DNA of 64,000 nt from NCBI RefSeq assembly GCF_022539665.2, contig NC_081333.1:6074971-6138970 (forward strand), given 5' to 3'. This document shows, piece after piece, positions 12,337 to 22,556 of the stretch. Each line of letters starts with the position of its first letter. Positions within the stretch are counted from its first letter, which is position 1. Below the pieces are notes generated by a model. The model was not told where the DNA came from. It ran no database searches and saw only the letters and a list, made by a program, of their open reading frames with translations. A program made the position numbers and the translations under genes. The DNA comes from Daphnia carinata. Its lineage: Eukaryota; Arthropoda; Branchiopoda; Diplostraca; Daphniidae.

Positions 12337-12399
12337 CACAATTTCCACATCAAAAATCAAAAAAATAATTGTAATTAAAAAAAATCGTAAAGAAAATGG
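12337..12399 (-). pseudogene. ND3: Mitochondrial ND3 fragment (probable NUMT)
   Basis: On the minus strand a run reads PFSLRFFLITIIFLIFDVE followed by IV. This is the highly conserved C-terminal membrane segment of NADH dehydrogenase subunit 3 of arthropod mitochondria, with the T-rich codon use of mtDNA. Similarity stops on both sides: upstream residues do not match ND3 and the downstream LLP-type end is lost. The simplest reading is a short nuclear insertion of mitochondrial DNA. Chance similarity over about 21 residues is unlikely but cannot be excluded by eye. Confidence 0.65.
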
Positions 12400-13472
12400 G
12401 TTATCACTATTAAAACTGTTTAATATATTTCGATAGAAAACCCTACCGATTTTCAGTTCTGCCAAAGTAGATACCAATAATCGGTATCTATCTACCATAC
12501 GTCGGTGCCGATTTCTCGGTTGGTACGAATTTTCACCAATAAACGGTATAAATACATACAAATATTCGTCGCTTACCCTACCTGAAATTTGCTTTAGTAA
12601 TACCCAGCTGAAAACATAATAAAAGCTAGGCAAAAATTTGACTTAGTTATTTTTTTGGGAAATGAACTAAAATCCCTAAAAATAAACTGAATCGCTAAAA
12701 AGTTTTGGTTGTTAGTATTCAGGAGGGTGGTTGTTTTAGTATATTGCTTCCATGATTTCTCTTCTTCGCTGTTGTTCTACCAGGTAAATCAACATCTACT
12801 ACATCACGTGCTTTGCAGAAAATGCACTAAACAGCAAAAGCTCTTCTGAAACAACCCCCTACGGAACGGTAAGCTTCAGTTATGCGATGTCCGAAAACTA
12901 GTTTCATCAAGCTTCCCCATCGCTGGCTAATAGAACCATAAGCTAGTTTAACGTTTAGACATGGCCTACTGTAATCAAAATTTTTTACACAAAAATGTAC
13001 ACAGAAACGTGCTATGTTTCCCGTCGTCACAACATATCAGTTCTTCGCATTTCGACAAAGTAGGTACAACGAATTCTACGAAACCATCAACTATTTTGAT
13101 GCAGGTGCGTATTTCCGGAAATACCCTTTTGAAAAACCTATGTAAAGTCCACATGCGGTATGCAATTGCTTCGCAAGGATATTTTAAACCACCTCGATCT
13201 GTAAAATAAGTAAATAACAACACATTATAATGACTATGTTAGAAAAAACCTATTTAATTACCAAGATGTTTTATCAGCCGTAGGTATCGGGCGTTGCTTG
13301 TTAATTTGTTATAACAATCGATGCAGAAGTCATTCATTTGTCCAAACTTGAATATAACATATCCAGTTATGTAAACGCATGATAATGCATCTGGAATCAA
13401 TGGAAGGTGATCTATTTTTAAAAAATTCGGCACTAAACTACTAAAAACAAAAAAATGTGTGCGCTAACAAAC

Positions 13473-15139
13473 CTGGGGAATAATTAAGAGTTTGCAACAA
13501 GTTAAGATTTACTTCGTTTGTTTTCATTAAGATTTTCTTTGCCCGACATTTTGTGCACTTTGATTTTCTTGCGTTCATAATTGGTGAGTCTGTTTGCCTA
13601 AGAACCACCTCGGTTACCAGAGGAGTGTTGCACTGCATTGATGTCATTGCCAATTGAGTTCGGCTTATTCGTTCAATTGCGCTCAAGCAATGGCCAACTG
13701 CGGGATGTAGTTACGGATTGCGCCGTGAAAACGTTTGATGTTGTCAGTGGAAAAACGTCTTGTGAGGACGAATTTGAAGCCACTGCCGAGAAGATGTCTA
13801 ATGCAATTGGCCGTCGAACGAGAAGTTAATATTATTGCATCCAAAGTTTCTTGTGTAAAACACTCTAATGCATTTTTCTTGTTTTTATTCCAGAGTAGCA
13901 GTTTCTGAGGGATTTCTTCTTCAAGTTCAAACAATCTTTCATCGCTCGTATCAGAAAACGGCTTTTTCATATCCAGCCTCTGTTGGTAGTATTGAGTAAG
14001 GTTACGCACGTCATGGAAATTGTACCACTTCCAGAAATATTCCAAGAAAGTCGTCAGCGGTTCAACATCTTCAAATCCTAAAACGAATAAATCATGCATG
14101 CTTCTTAAAGCAGCTACAACCTTCGGCTTGAAAATATCTCTTGCGTTCGATACTTTCATTTTTTCAAAATTAGTTGGGTCAATATGTTTTCTCGTTAAAA
14201 AACGACAGAGAGGTAATCCATCATTGATTGATTTTGCAAAAAGCAATTTAATTAAGGAAAAATCAACTCTTCTACCGTTCCAGATTAAGGTACGATCAAT
14301 TAATTGGTTTCTAATATTTTTTATGATGTGGGTATAGGCGTAGGAAACAAACAATATTCTTGATGGATTACAAGGATGAGTTACTCGGCAGTCTTCTTTA
14401 TCACTTGGTTGACGAAGTAATTTGAACAGCTTCACGTTCACTTTTGCATTGTCACCGACAATACGTTCGACTATGAATCCGATTTCTTCTAGTTTTGTTA
14501 TTATATGAATGGTGAGAAAGTAGAGCTGTCTCCCAGTAAGTTTAGCGACAGGCCAACATCCAACTATACAAGAAAATTTTGTAGCGAGACCAGTAATAAC
14601 AAAATTGATAATACTATTGGCAAGAACAGGTGGCCCACCAGCATTAACTGTTTGCTCATCTTCCATAAATGCAGCAAGTTTGGAAATTTTCCCACCATCA
14701 TAGTCTATTCCTAGACCAACTGTTTCTTCTTCGCCTTGAACTTCACTTTCATTTTTGTCTTCTTCCAAGCCTTCATGAAATATGTCATTCAAATTGCGCT
14801 TCATTCTAACTTCTCCGAAATCTACTTCTCCAACGAATTTCTGCCGTGATTGTATCCACAGCAAAAGCGACTTGCACGCCATTTCGTCTATTTCCAGGCT
14901 GACTCTTTTTTCGTATTCTTCTTTCAGGGTACTAAAAATCATTTGTAACCGGGCAAAATTTACATTTGTTACTCCAACTTGTCCGTTAGTGGATCCTGTA
15001 TAACTTATTATGGTATTTCTTGACGGAACTGTCAGCAAGTCATGTTCTCGAATGAAGTTATATAACGTTGGACTTCGTCCTTGAATAGCGATGGAATATT
15101 TCAAAGTCCACTGGCAATATCTTCTTTGACGTTCAATAA
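13473..15139 (-). pseudogene. P-element-type RNase H-like core exon
   Basis: Largest exon of the broken transposase. It opens with IERQRRYCQWTLKYS and LYNFIREHDLLTVPS (the pre-core helix-turn-helix-like part of P-type transposases). It then has an acidic stretch, the first catalytic Asp in EIDEMACK, GLATKFSCIVGCWP, the second Asp in ERIVGDNAKVN, a GTP-binding-insertion-like middle (VSYAYTHIIKNIRNQLI) and the C-terminal DNIKRFHGAIR. The frame stops at 13683 and resumes, shifted, with AIERISRTQLAMTSMQCN until the donor at 13473. The usual Glu of DxxE is Lys, an extra sign of decay unless the family tolerates it. Confidence 0.85.
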
Positions 15140-15633
15140 CTAAAATAAAAATCTCATTATGAATTAGATAAAAACTGTGGATAATAAACATGGAATAACC
15201 TATACCTGACATAACAGAAATGATGCTTTGGAATTGTTTTCGCATTGCTTGTCAAGCTCTGCTTCAAAAACATCCATCAAAGCTTGGATAGCCACTGACA
15301 TACGCCCCTCAGATTTGAACAGATTTAAGGCTTTCTCTCCTAGAAATCCTTTCATTGTTTTCAATTTATTTTCCAGATAACATATCTTGTGGCGTAATTT
15401 TCTCACTATCATATGTTGATTTTTTAATGGGTCCTCGGGTAATTCTTTTCGTCTTCGAATGTTAGACTGGTTTTTTCGCTTATTTGCTAATAAAAAAGAG
15501 CGTATATAAGTTTTAAATTTGCATAACATAAAAGATTTAACAATATAAATTTCGATATTTACCGAGCAAGTCGAAGGAAGAAGGAATCATACTAAGATTG
15601 TCAGAGACCAGCTCTTTTTTATGAGGTGTTGAT

Positions 15634-15859
15634 TGTTGAAGCAACAAACACAAGAGGTTGCACAAACTCACTCGAGTTGCGGAACCCCTCAGGTTTCCGT
15701 TTAACCTTAACCTGTACCTTAGTTCTCGTGTGACATCTCTAACATACAGTTTCTCTCTCTTGGTTGTGATCTCATTGTTAAAGGTTGTACCTTCCGAAAT
15801 ACAACCTTCTGTTGAATCATCTATATATTATCCTTGTCTACTTTATTTACACTGTAACA
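15634..15859 (+). repeat. 5' LTR of copia element
   Basis: 226 bp beginning TGTTGAAGCAAC and ending CTGTAACA. Its last 138 bp match the 3' LTR remnant with three substitutions (about 98%). Confidence 0.9.
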
Positions 15860-15873
15860 GGTTATGGGCCCAG
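15860..15873 (+). promoter_or_regulatory. Primer-binding site (initiator tRNA-Met type)
   Basis: GGTTATGGGCCCAG directly follows the 5' LTR. This is the copia-type primer site complementary to an internal part of initiator methionine tRNA. Confidence 0.8.
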
Positions 15874-15941
15874 ATTTCTCAGTGCGTATACTAATAAACT
15901 TACATACTACATTTTTTTTCTCTCCTCTTCTTCTGTAACAG

Positions 15942-18235
15942 ATGGCTAATCCTACCTCTAAGGATGTCGGCCACATAGCCAAGTTTGATGGTACAAACAT
16001 TCCTTCTTGGAAACACGGAGTGTTGATGCTACTGGAAAGGCACAAACTAATCGCCATCGTGGATGGAACTGAAGCTAAGCCTGTTGAGGTAACTAAGTTT
16101 TCTAATCAGACAATGAATCGTACCAAGTGTACTAACCATGCATGTGTGAGCATGTGTGCTGCGAGTTACTGTTGTGTGTGACTCAGAGACCAAGGACAAG
16201 TCACCACAACATTGAGTACGCTGTAGTTGTGATGCATGTGATACGGGTCATCGCTGCTTGCGACCCAGGTCACAGAGATAATATCTGATATAATATCTGA
16301 TTAGAATATCGCATGACAAAACTGTGAACTGAAACCAGTATCCGTGTTCCACACATTTGGTGTGAGATATAGTATTGAGCAATACTTGTCAAAGCAGAGG
16401 AACCTAGTAAAAGAATGTATTTCCTGCTTCCTAGATTCTAAAAGATGCTGATGTAATTACGGACCAAGAGAAAATCACGAATTGGTTGGAGAAGGATGTG
16501 GATGCAAGGACCTATTTGTACTCCACCATAAAGTTTGAGCAGCAGGCGTCGTTGCATGGCTGTATGATTGCACATGGCATGTGGATCAAAATCCAAACCG
16601 AGTACGCAGAGACTGCTGCCGACAACGAGCACCTACTGATGGCAAAATTTTTTGATTTAAAATTTCAGCCAGGTCAAAGCATGATGTCCCTTATAGTCTC
16701 GGTCGAGCAAATCGCTGCACAGCTTAAAGACCTACAATCCCAAATAAGTGAACTACAAATGATGTCAAAAATCATCATGGCATTACCGTCCAACTATAGA
16801 CACTTTGTTTCAGCCTGGGACAGTGTCCCCGGAGCTGATAAGAACATAACGTTGCTCACTTCAAGACTGATTAAAGAAGAAAAAATGAATAGATTCTGAA
16901 GTCTCCCGGAAACAACTTCTAACGAATCAGCCCTTGTATCATCAAGAGTCTTCACAAAACAGAGTTTCAGAGGCCACAGGGCCGGTCGGTTCAGAGGAAG
17001 GGGCAGAGGTCTCCACCACGGTGGACGGAATAAATCCTGGACCATCTGCTACTATTGTGGGTTTCCTGTTCACGTTGCAGTGAATTGCAGAGTGCGAGCG
17101 AGAGATGAGAAGAAGAGTAATGTGGAAGATGAACAGGGGGATTCGTTGAATGGATCAACAGTAGAGAAAAAAGACTTTGGTTACGTGTCACACGTAAAAT
17201 TTTCTGACAGCAGACACTTTGATTGGTTCGCTGACTCGGGGGCAACAAAGCCTATGACCGATCAGCCTAACATTCTTCGAAACTTCAAAAGTGCTGAAGC
17301 AGGATCATGGTCCGTCTCTGGAATTGGTGGCACTCAACTCTTGGTCCTTGGTCATGGGGATGTACACGTCACGTCCTTTGTCAATGGAGAATCTCTACAA
17401 GGAGTTCTTAAAGGAGTCTTATACGTACCTGGGTTGGGTACAAATCTCTTCACTATAGGTGCCGCAGACTTGGGTTGTGAAGCTCACTTCATTGGTAAAA
17501 CAGTGTCCTTCACTAGAGACGGAAAAATTGAAGTACAAGGACAAAGAGTTGGAGATACCCTCTATCACCTGGATCTGCTAGCGGAAGACATTAAGGCAGA
17601 AATAGCCGCAGCAGCCAATAGCACCACCCTGCCCATTGAAGTCTGGCATCAGAGACTCGCCCACCTCAACCATCGAGCCATCAGACGGATGAACAACCTA
17701 GGCTGCGTGACGGGTCTGAACCTTGCTGAACGCAAAAACGAAACGAATGCCCTGTGTGTAGGGTGCATATTTGGAAAGATGCATCGTCTCCCGTTTAAGG
17801 TAGGTCGTCCGTTACGACTGAGATAGGAGAAATTGTCCACTCTGATGTATGTGGACCGATGGAAAATCCCCTCTGTTGGCGGTGCCAAATACTTTGTCGT
17901 TTTTTGGGATGACTCCAGCGGGCGGAGCACAACGCAACTTATGAAGCAAAAATCTCAAGTAACCGAACTATTGAAGGCTTTTGTGATCAAACTTCGGATG
18001 GAAACAGGAAAAACAGTAAAGACAATTCGAAGTGATAATGGAGGTGAATTTTTCAACATTGTGTTACATAGATAGCTGGCCGGAAAAGGGATTCGTCACG
18101 AAAGTAGTCCTACACCCCCGAACAGAACGGGGTTGCTGAAAGAACCAATCGTACGCTGATGGAGGCAGTAAGAAGTCTAATTCACAGCCAAGGTACAGTT
18201 TCTGATCTCTGGGGTGAAGCACTGATGTACAGTAC
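15942..18235 (+). pseudogene. Copia gag-protease-integrase polyprotein, degenerate
   Basis: Starts at MANPTSKDVG (15942). The first 49 codons join across a 346-bp intron to 16435 and give a copia-type gag (FDGTNIPSWKHG ... LMAKFFDLKF ... LIKEEKMNRF). A TGA near 16897 follows, then open sequence to a CCHC zinc knuckle (CYYCGFPVHVAVNC, about 17050). Protease: WFADSGATKPM (about 17224-17256). Integrase: zinc-binding WHQRLAHLNH ... CVGC, then core pieces HSDVCGPM, YFVVFWDDSSGRS and IRSDNGGEF. Frameshifts occur near 17815, 17865 and 18075-18120. The reading then passes VAERTNRTLMEAVRS and stops matching at about 18235, where unrelated sequence begins. Non-functional. Confidence 0.88.
16089..16434 (+). 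other. GT-AG intron inside gag
   Basis: 346 bp, not a multiple of three, with stops in all useful frames. It opens GTAACTAAG after GTTGAG and ends in a pyrimidine-rich CCTGCTTCCTAG. Joining 16088 to 16435 gives an uninterrupted gag frame (EAKPVE then ILKDADVITDQ). No coding content or terminal inverted repeat is recognised inside. It is either a real spliceosomal intron of this copia lineage or an insertion that happens to be precisely spliceable. Confidence 0.8.
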
Positions 18236-18640
18236 CCTTCAAAAGTGTCCGAACACTAGGGGTTTTTGGGGCCATTTAACATGGCGTCTTACGGCGGAAG
18301 GAGACTTGCGCAAATGCAAAAAGAGGACAGAAAAAATTTAGATAAAAAAATAAAAAAATGTCCAGGTGTTAATCAAATAATCCCCTATCTAATAAATTTT
18401 TTTAAATTTTCTATCTATCAGATTTATTGACTAGCATGATAGTCATGTATTAACCGAACACCACGGTTAGCGTACGGGATACCTAATGACACTACCTCAT
18501 TTTTTAGAATTTTTTTTTTCATACACGGAGCTGTTTCCTAGACCTCGCAATTACGTTAATCAATAGAGTATTCATTAAACTATATCCCTTTCTAGTACTA
18601 TCACTTAATATTAATTATTTTAGGAAAGGGAATTTTTTAA
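18236..18640. other. Foreign segment replacing integrase/RT junction
   Basis: Copia similarity stops at about 18235 and resumes in RT at about 18641. In between, the sequence opens CAGTACCCTTCAAAAGTG TCCGAACAC, preceded by TA. This resembles a Tc1/mariner terminus and is followed by ATGGCGTCTTACGGCGG. No matching inverted end was found on the right, so it is probably one end of a DNA transposon left with a deletion of about 1 kb of copia sequence. Confidence 0.5.
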
Positions 18641-18935
18641 AGTGAAGAGATATACATGGACCAGCCGGAGGGATTCGTTGTTCCTGGGCGGGAAAGTGAG
18701 GTGTGCCGACTAAAGAAGTCTATCTACGGTCTCAAACAAGCTCCACGTTGCTGGAACAACAGGTTCAACGTCTTTCTTCTAGAGTATGGACTCATCCGCT
18801 CCGAAAATGATCCCTGTGTCTACTACTGTCGTCAAGGGGAGGAAGTTCTTATCGTTGCGATCTTCGTTGACGACGGATTACTGTGTAGCAATAAGAAACA
18901 GACCATCGACAAAGTATGCAGCTTCCTGACTCAAT
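18641..18935 (+). pseudogene. Copia reverse transcriptase fragment
   Basis: Frame SEEIYMDQPEGFVVPG, then VCRLKKSIYGLKQAPRCW, then VAIFVDDGLL. The last is the copia RT catalytic motif (YVDD in most members, FVDD here). The frame ends in KVCSFLTQ, where the minisatellite of the inverted-repeat element begins. The fingers region upstream and the thumb/RNase H downstream are missing. Confidence 0.88.
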
Positions 18936-19280
18936 CCGACTCACCTACCCCTACGTTCAATTTAGCCCGACACAACTACCCCTCCGTTTCTAATAATCCG
19001 ACTCACCTACCCCTACGGTCAATTTAGTCCGACACACCTACCCATTTGTTACAGACTTTTTTATTGGTGTATTTAGACTGGCTTAACTGTACCTCTGATA
19101 AAAAGCACCCGTTTTTAATCATCTTTCGTTCTGTAAGGAGATACCGTAATGAAACAACATGATATTATTTCCATTTGAGATATCGTACTGTTTGTATTAT
19201 TCGATCAACTTTAACAATATTATGATGCTATGAAGGGGGTTACAAAGACAGACTGGAAAGTATTCGATGATTCGTCGGAC
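18936..19280 (-). repeat. Left inverted end (short array plus unique TIR)
   Basis: 18936-19050 holds about four CCGACACACCTACCCC-type units. From there to about 19280 the sequence is the reverse complement, with substitutions and small gaps, of about 21765-21960. Confidence 0.75.
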
Positions 19281-19285
19281 ATAAT

Positions 19286-20693
19286 ATAACCGACATGCGT
19301 ACGACCATCTTTCTTGGTATTATTCCATGTGGCAACCCACAAATATGTATCAAATCAATACGTAATCCATGGAACGAGCTTACGCCGTACCATACTTGTC
19401 GCGCCGATCAATTTTCCGATCGCGATCTCCGATCCGATCTTTTGAGTTTGATCGGATCGGGCGATCCGATCAAACTGCGAAAGATCGGATCGGCGATCAA
19501 ATTTTGCCGATCATTTTTAGCGATCATTTTTGTGCAGCATCTAACGGTAAAAATTTACACTGTTTCGCGAAAATAGCATTGGCTGTCACAGCGACAGTCA
19601 CTGGCGGCCATTGAGGGTGAACACTAAACAGTTTCCTTCAATTGGCATTCGCATAAATAGCAGTGAAATAGAACCCTGCGGCTGAAAATCTACAGCTAGA
19701 TGGCGAAAAGTTTGATCGCTAAAAACGATCGGATCGCGATCAATTTTTTGGGATCGCCGATCCGATCTCCGATCTTTTTCAAAAGATCGGATCGGCGATC
19801 AATTTTTTGATCGGAGATCGGATCGGCGATCAATTTTTGATCGCGATCGCGGCAAGTCTGCGCCGTACCAACCGGTTGGGATACACCTCCACCGCCAAAT
19901 GATCGCTCTAAACACTTGTCAGTTGCTTTATGAATGACCTTCCCGAAAAATCTGTCTGGTGCACAGGAAAAGTTCTCAGACCAAACGTTCTTCAAGCACC
20001 AAGTAAAATCATTGCATTTAAACCTATCACGCAATGGCATAGCGACCCTATGGCTGGGCATCACGAAGACGGTTGGCTTCAGGGTTCATTTTGAAAAAGA
20101 ATTCTTTCCATTCGTCCATCCATACTAGCGCAGCTCGAGCAAGATTTGAATAGAGGATTTGGATTGACCCCACCTGGAAAGGTGTAAGGACTCGATTTCT
20201 GGAATACGTGAGCGACATGGCTACATGGGGACGTTTCTACTCGACCACTAAACTGCCAAATTCATGAAGACATTTCAATGTTCTCACCACCCCAAATATC
20301 CATCTGGTCGTCGTATGTTCCAATCTTTTCAAAAATAATCTCTGCCAATTGCAAATAATCCGCCTGTCATCACTTGAGACCTGAAAGGAATGGTCCTGTT
20401 CCCACCTCGACATTAAGGCTTCCGATGCATCAAACCATCGAAAGTGCAGATTGCATGACATACCTTCGTGATGAAGTTAGAAACTTCGTAATAGGGGAAC
20501 GCGGCCATCGCTAATAATGTCAATTATTGGACGTACGGCTGAGTTTGGGTTCATTTTTATACGCTATAGAAGTTGCTCAAGCCACTCAACAGTAGTTGCG
20601 CAGTGAGCATCTAGAAACTTTAGCACATCGCCAGTGGCCCTGCGAGCTCCCATGAGTCTAGCTTGTATCAGGCCAATTCTCTTGCCATAAATT
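19286..20693 (-). pseudogene. Polypeptide GalNAc-transferase fragment (captured)
   Basis: Family enzymes start mucin-type O-glycosylation by moving GalNAc from UDP-GalNAc to Ser/Thr in the Golgi. The minus strand shows the second half of the catalytic domain: [24 protein letters not shown] (the DxH metal motif), [62 protein letters not shown], then FKCNDFTWCLKNVWSENF and the start of the ricin lectin domain (TDKCLERS, GGVSQPVG). It begins exactly at a splice-acceptor-like TTTCCCCCAG (20694-20697), so some genomic (unspliced) sequence was probably captured. Stops (after LEQLL, after EMSS) and several frameshifts make it a pseudogene. A 470-bp hAT-like MITE splits its lectin part; the piece left of 19383 is assigned only because the TSD joins it. 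Confidence 0.85.
19391..19860. mobile_element. hAT-like MITE, GATC-rich
   Basis: 470 bp flanked by a perfect 8-bp direct repeat CGCCGTAC (19383-19390 and 19861-19868), the duplication size of hAT elements. Termini CATACTTGTCGCG and the inverse of CGCGGCAAGTCTG form a TIR with two mismatches. Each subterminal region is packed with GATCGG/GATCGCGATC words, and the two halves are roughly palindromic. No coding sequence. A partial relative lies near 6505-6560. Confidence 0.85.
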
Positions 20694-21764
20694 CTGGGGG
20701 AAATAGAAAATAGTAAGAATCAAGCAAAGTTAATTGGAATCGCTAATTTAAATCAAAATTTTATTGGAATCAAAATTGATTCGGTGGATCACTGCCCAGC
20801 ACCCATCAAACGCCACGCGGAACTCATTAAATTTTCGTCCTTACCATGTAGTTCTTTCCTTTGTCCGCGAGAGACACTACGATATGTTGTTTTACACTCA
20901 AACGGATGGAACGTGCTACGCACAATGATTTCGATTCGGCAATAATAGGGTACAGGATTCCGCAAATAAATGGGGTAAAAGCAACGTTGTGTGTTTAATA
21001 ATCGATCAAATCGAAAAAAAACTATGCAGAACACTTAAGAACACATAAGCATTCGACATCGTACAGTCTAGGAACTTTGTAAGCGGATTCGGTTGAAGAG
21101 AAGGCTACTAGGTAGCAAACTGGAATACGATACTCTTCGACAAACCAACCTATGGATCAACCCCCGGGGTGGGGTACTGGGTACGTTGAATTGAAGTGCC
21201 GAAGTTTTTCCTTGGGGATCATGGAAATAGGGTTGGGCGGAGTGTAGTCAAGGAGAACTCTGGATGGTCGAGAATTTTCTAATTTTATCAATGCAACGAC
21301 GACCCATGGGTTGCAACAGTACTCATTTCATGGTTGATCATTCATTATTGATTTTTCAATATAATTCGTCGTTCAGATAATACCAAGAGGAAAGGCGTAA
21401 TGCAAACCGGCTTTAGAGATGGAAGATATTTCGACAACAGATTCAGAAAGGAATAAAAGAAGTCTTGCCAGGAAAGGGAAACAAACATTCGACAGGAGGA
21501 GTCCCCACCACCTCCTCCACCTTCTTTGTCTCTTCCGTATCCTGTAGGTTATTACTAAGTTTAATTCACATAATATACAAAACAAAACAATCCTTTCTAT
21601 CAGTTTTCCCAGTTCCGCTTAGAGTTTTAGACTTCAGCTTATTTATGGAAACGGGGTAATATGGTATGTGTAGAAACAGAAAAAATAGGTCATTAATATT
21701 TAATGTTTCGAAGAAATGAATTGCAGTTTGGAGACGGTGGCCAGAATAGAAAGTAGGCAGGGAA
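20694..21764. other. Interior of inverted-repeat element, unassigned
   Basis: The first bases are a pyrimidine-rich acceptor-like stretch and probably intron sequence captured with the GalNAc-transferase exon. Beyond it I found no further GalNAc-transferase similarity and no transposase. A minus-strand open frame of 81 codons at 20789-21034 has no recognisable family. Confidence 0.45.
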
Positions 21765-22556
21765 AATCTTCATTGAATATTTTGTAATCTACTTCATAGT
21801 ATTATAAAAATATTAAAGCTAATCAAATAATGAAAACCATAGGGTAAGCGGAATCATCTTGTTTCCACATCTTATCTTACGAGCAAAAAGATGATAAAAA
21901 ATGGATGCTGCTTATCAGAGGTAGATTGAAGCCAGTCTAAATACATTTTTAAAAAGTCCTGTAACAAAGGAGTAGGTGCGTCGGGCTCTATTAAACGAAG
22001 GGGTAGGTAAGTGGATATTTCAAACGAAGGGGTAGGAGTGTCGAACTGTTTTTACAGAAGGGGTAGGTGTTGCGGAGTGTATTAATCGCATTGGTACGTG
22101 TGTAGATCAATTTCCAGTGAAGGAGTACGGATGTCGGACTGTATTAATCGAAAGGGTACGTATGTCGGACTGTATTATCAAAGGGGTAGGTGTGTCGGAC
22201 TGTATTAATTGAAAGGGTAGGTATTTCGGACTGTATTAATCAAAGGGGTAGATGTGTCGGACTGTATTAATCAAAAGGGTAGGTATGTCGATCAGTGTTC
22301 AGCGAAGGTTTGTCGGTCTCAGTTAAACAAATGGGTAGATAAGACGGTTTTTTTAAAATAAATGTTTAAAGGGGTAGCTGTGACGGGAGCGTTTTTAAAT
22401 TTTTTATTGGGTACATATGTTGGGGTAGCTTTGACGGGAGATGTTTGTTCCATTTTCTGTAAGGGTAGGTCTGTCGGGATAGGTTTGTCGTTTTTTGGGG
22501 TACGTCTGTCGAAACCTCTAGGTACTTATGACGGGGGGTACCACTGTCTCTATCCC
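21765..22556 (+). repeat. Right inverted end (expanded minisatellite)
   Basis: 21765-21960 pairs with the left end. From 21961 to 22540 a tandem array of AAAGGGGTAGGTGTGTCGG + ACTGTATTAATC units runs, most regular at 22130-22290 and degenerating on both sides. The 3' LTR remnant starts directly at 22557. Confidence 0.8.

Larger units (their letters stand above)
18936..22556. mobile_element. Inverted-repeat element with minisatellite ends
   Basis: A 3.6-kb unit inside the copia element. Its two ends are inverted copies. The outer part is a tandem array of a roughly 31-bp unit with core GGGGTAGGTGTGTCGGACT, short on the left and expanded on the right. The inner part is unique-sequence inverted repeat (AAGCCAGTCTAAATACA, TTATCAGAGGTA and further blocks). 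The interior carries a decayed GalNAc-transferase fragment and a hAT-like MITE; no transposase is seen. The architecture recalls Foldback or long-TIR (MULE-like) non-autonomous elements that carry host sequence. Outer tips do not match each other and no TSD was found, so insertion was accompanied by loss of copia 3' sequence including 88 bp of LTR. Confidence 0.75.
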
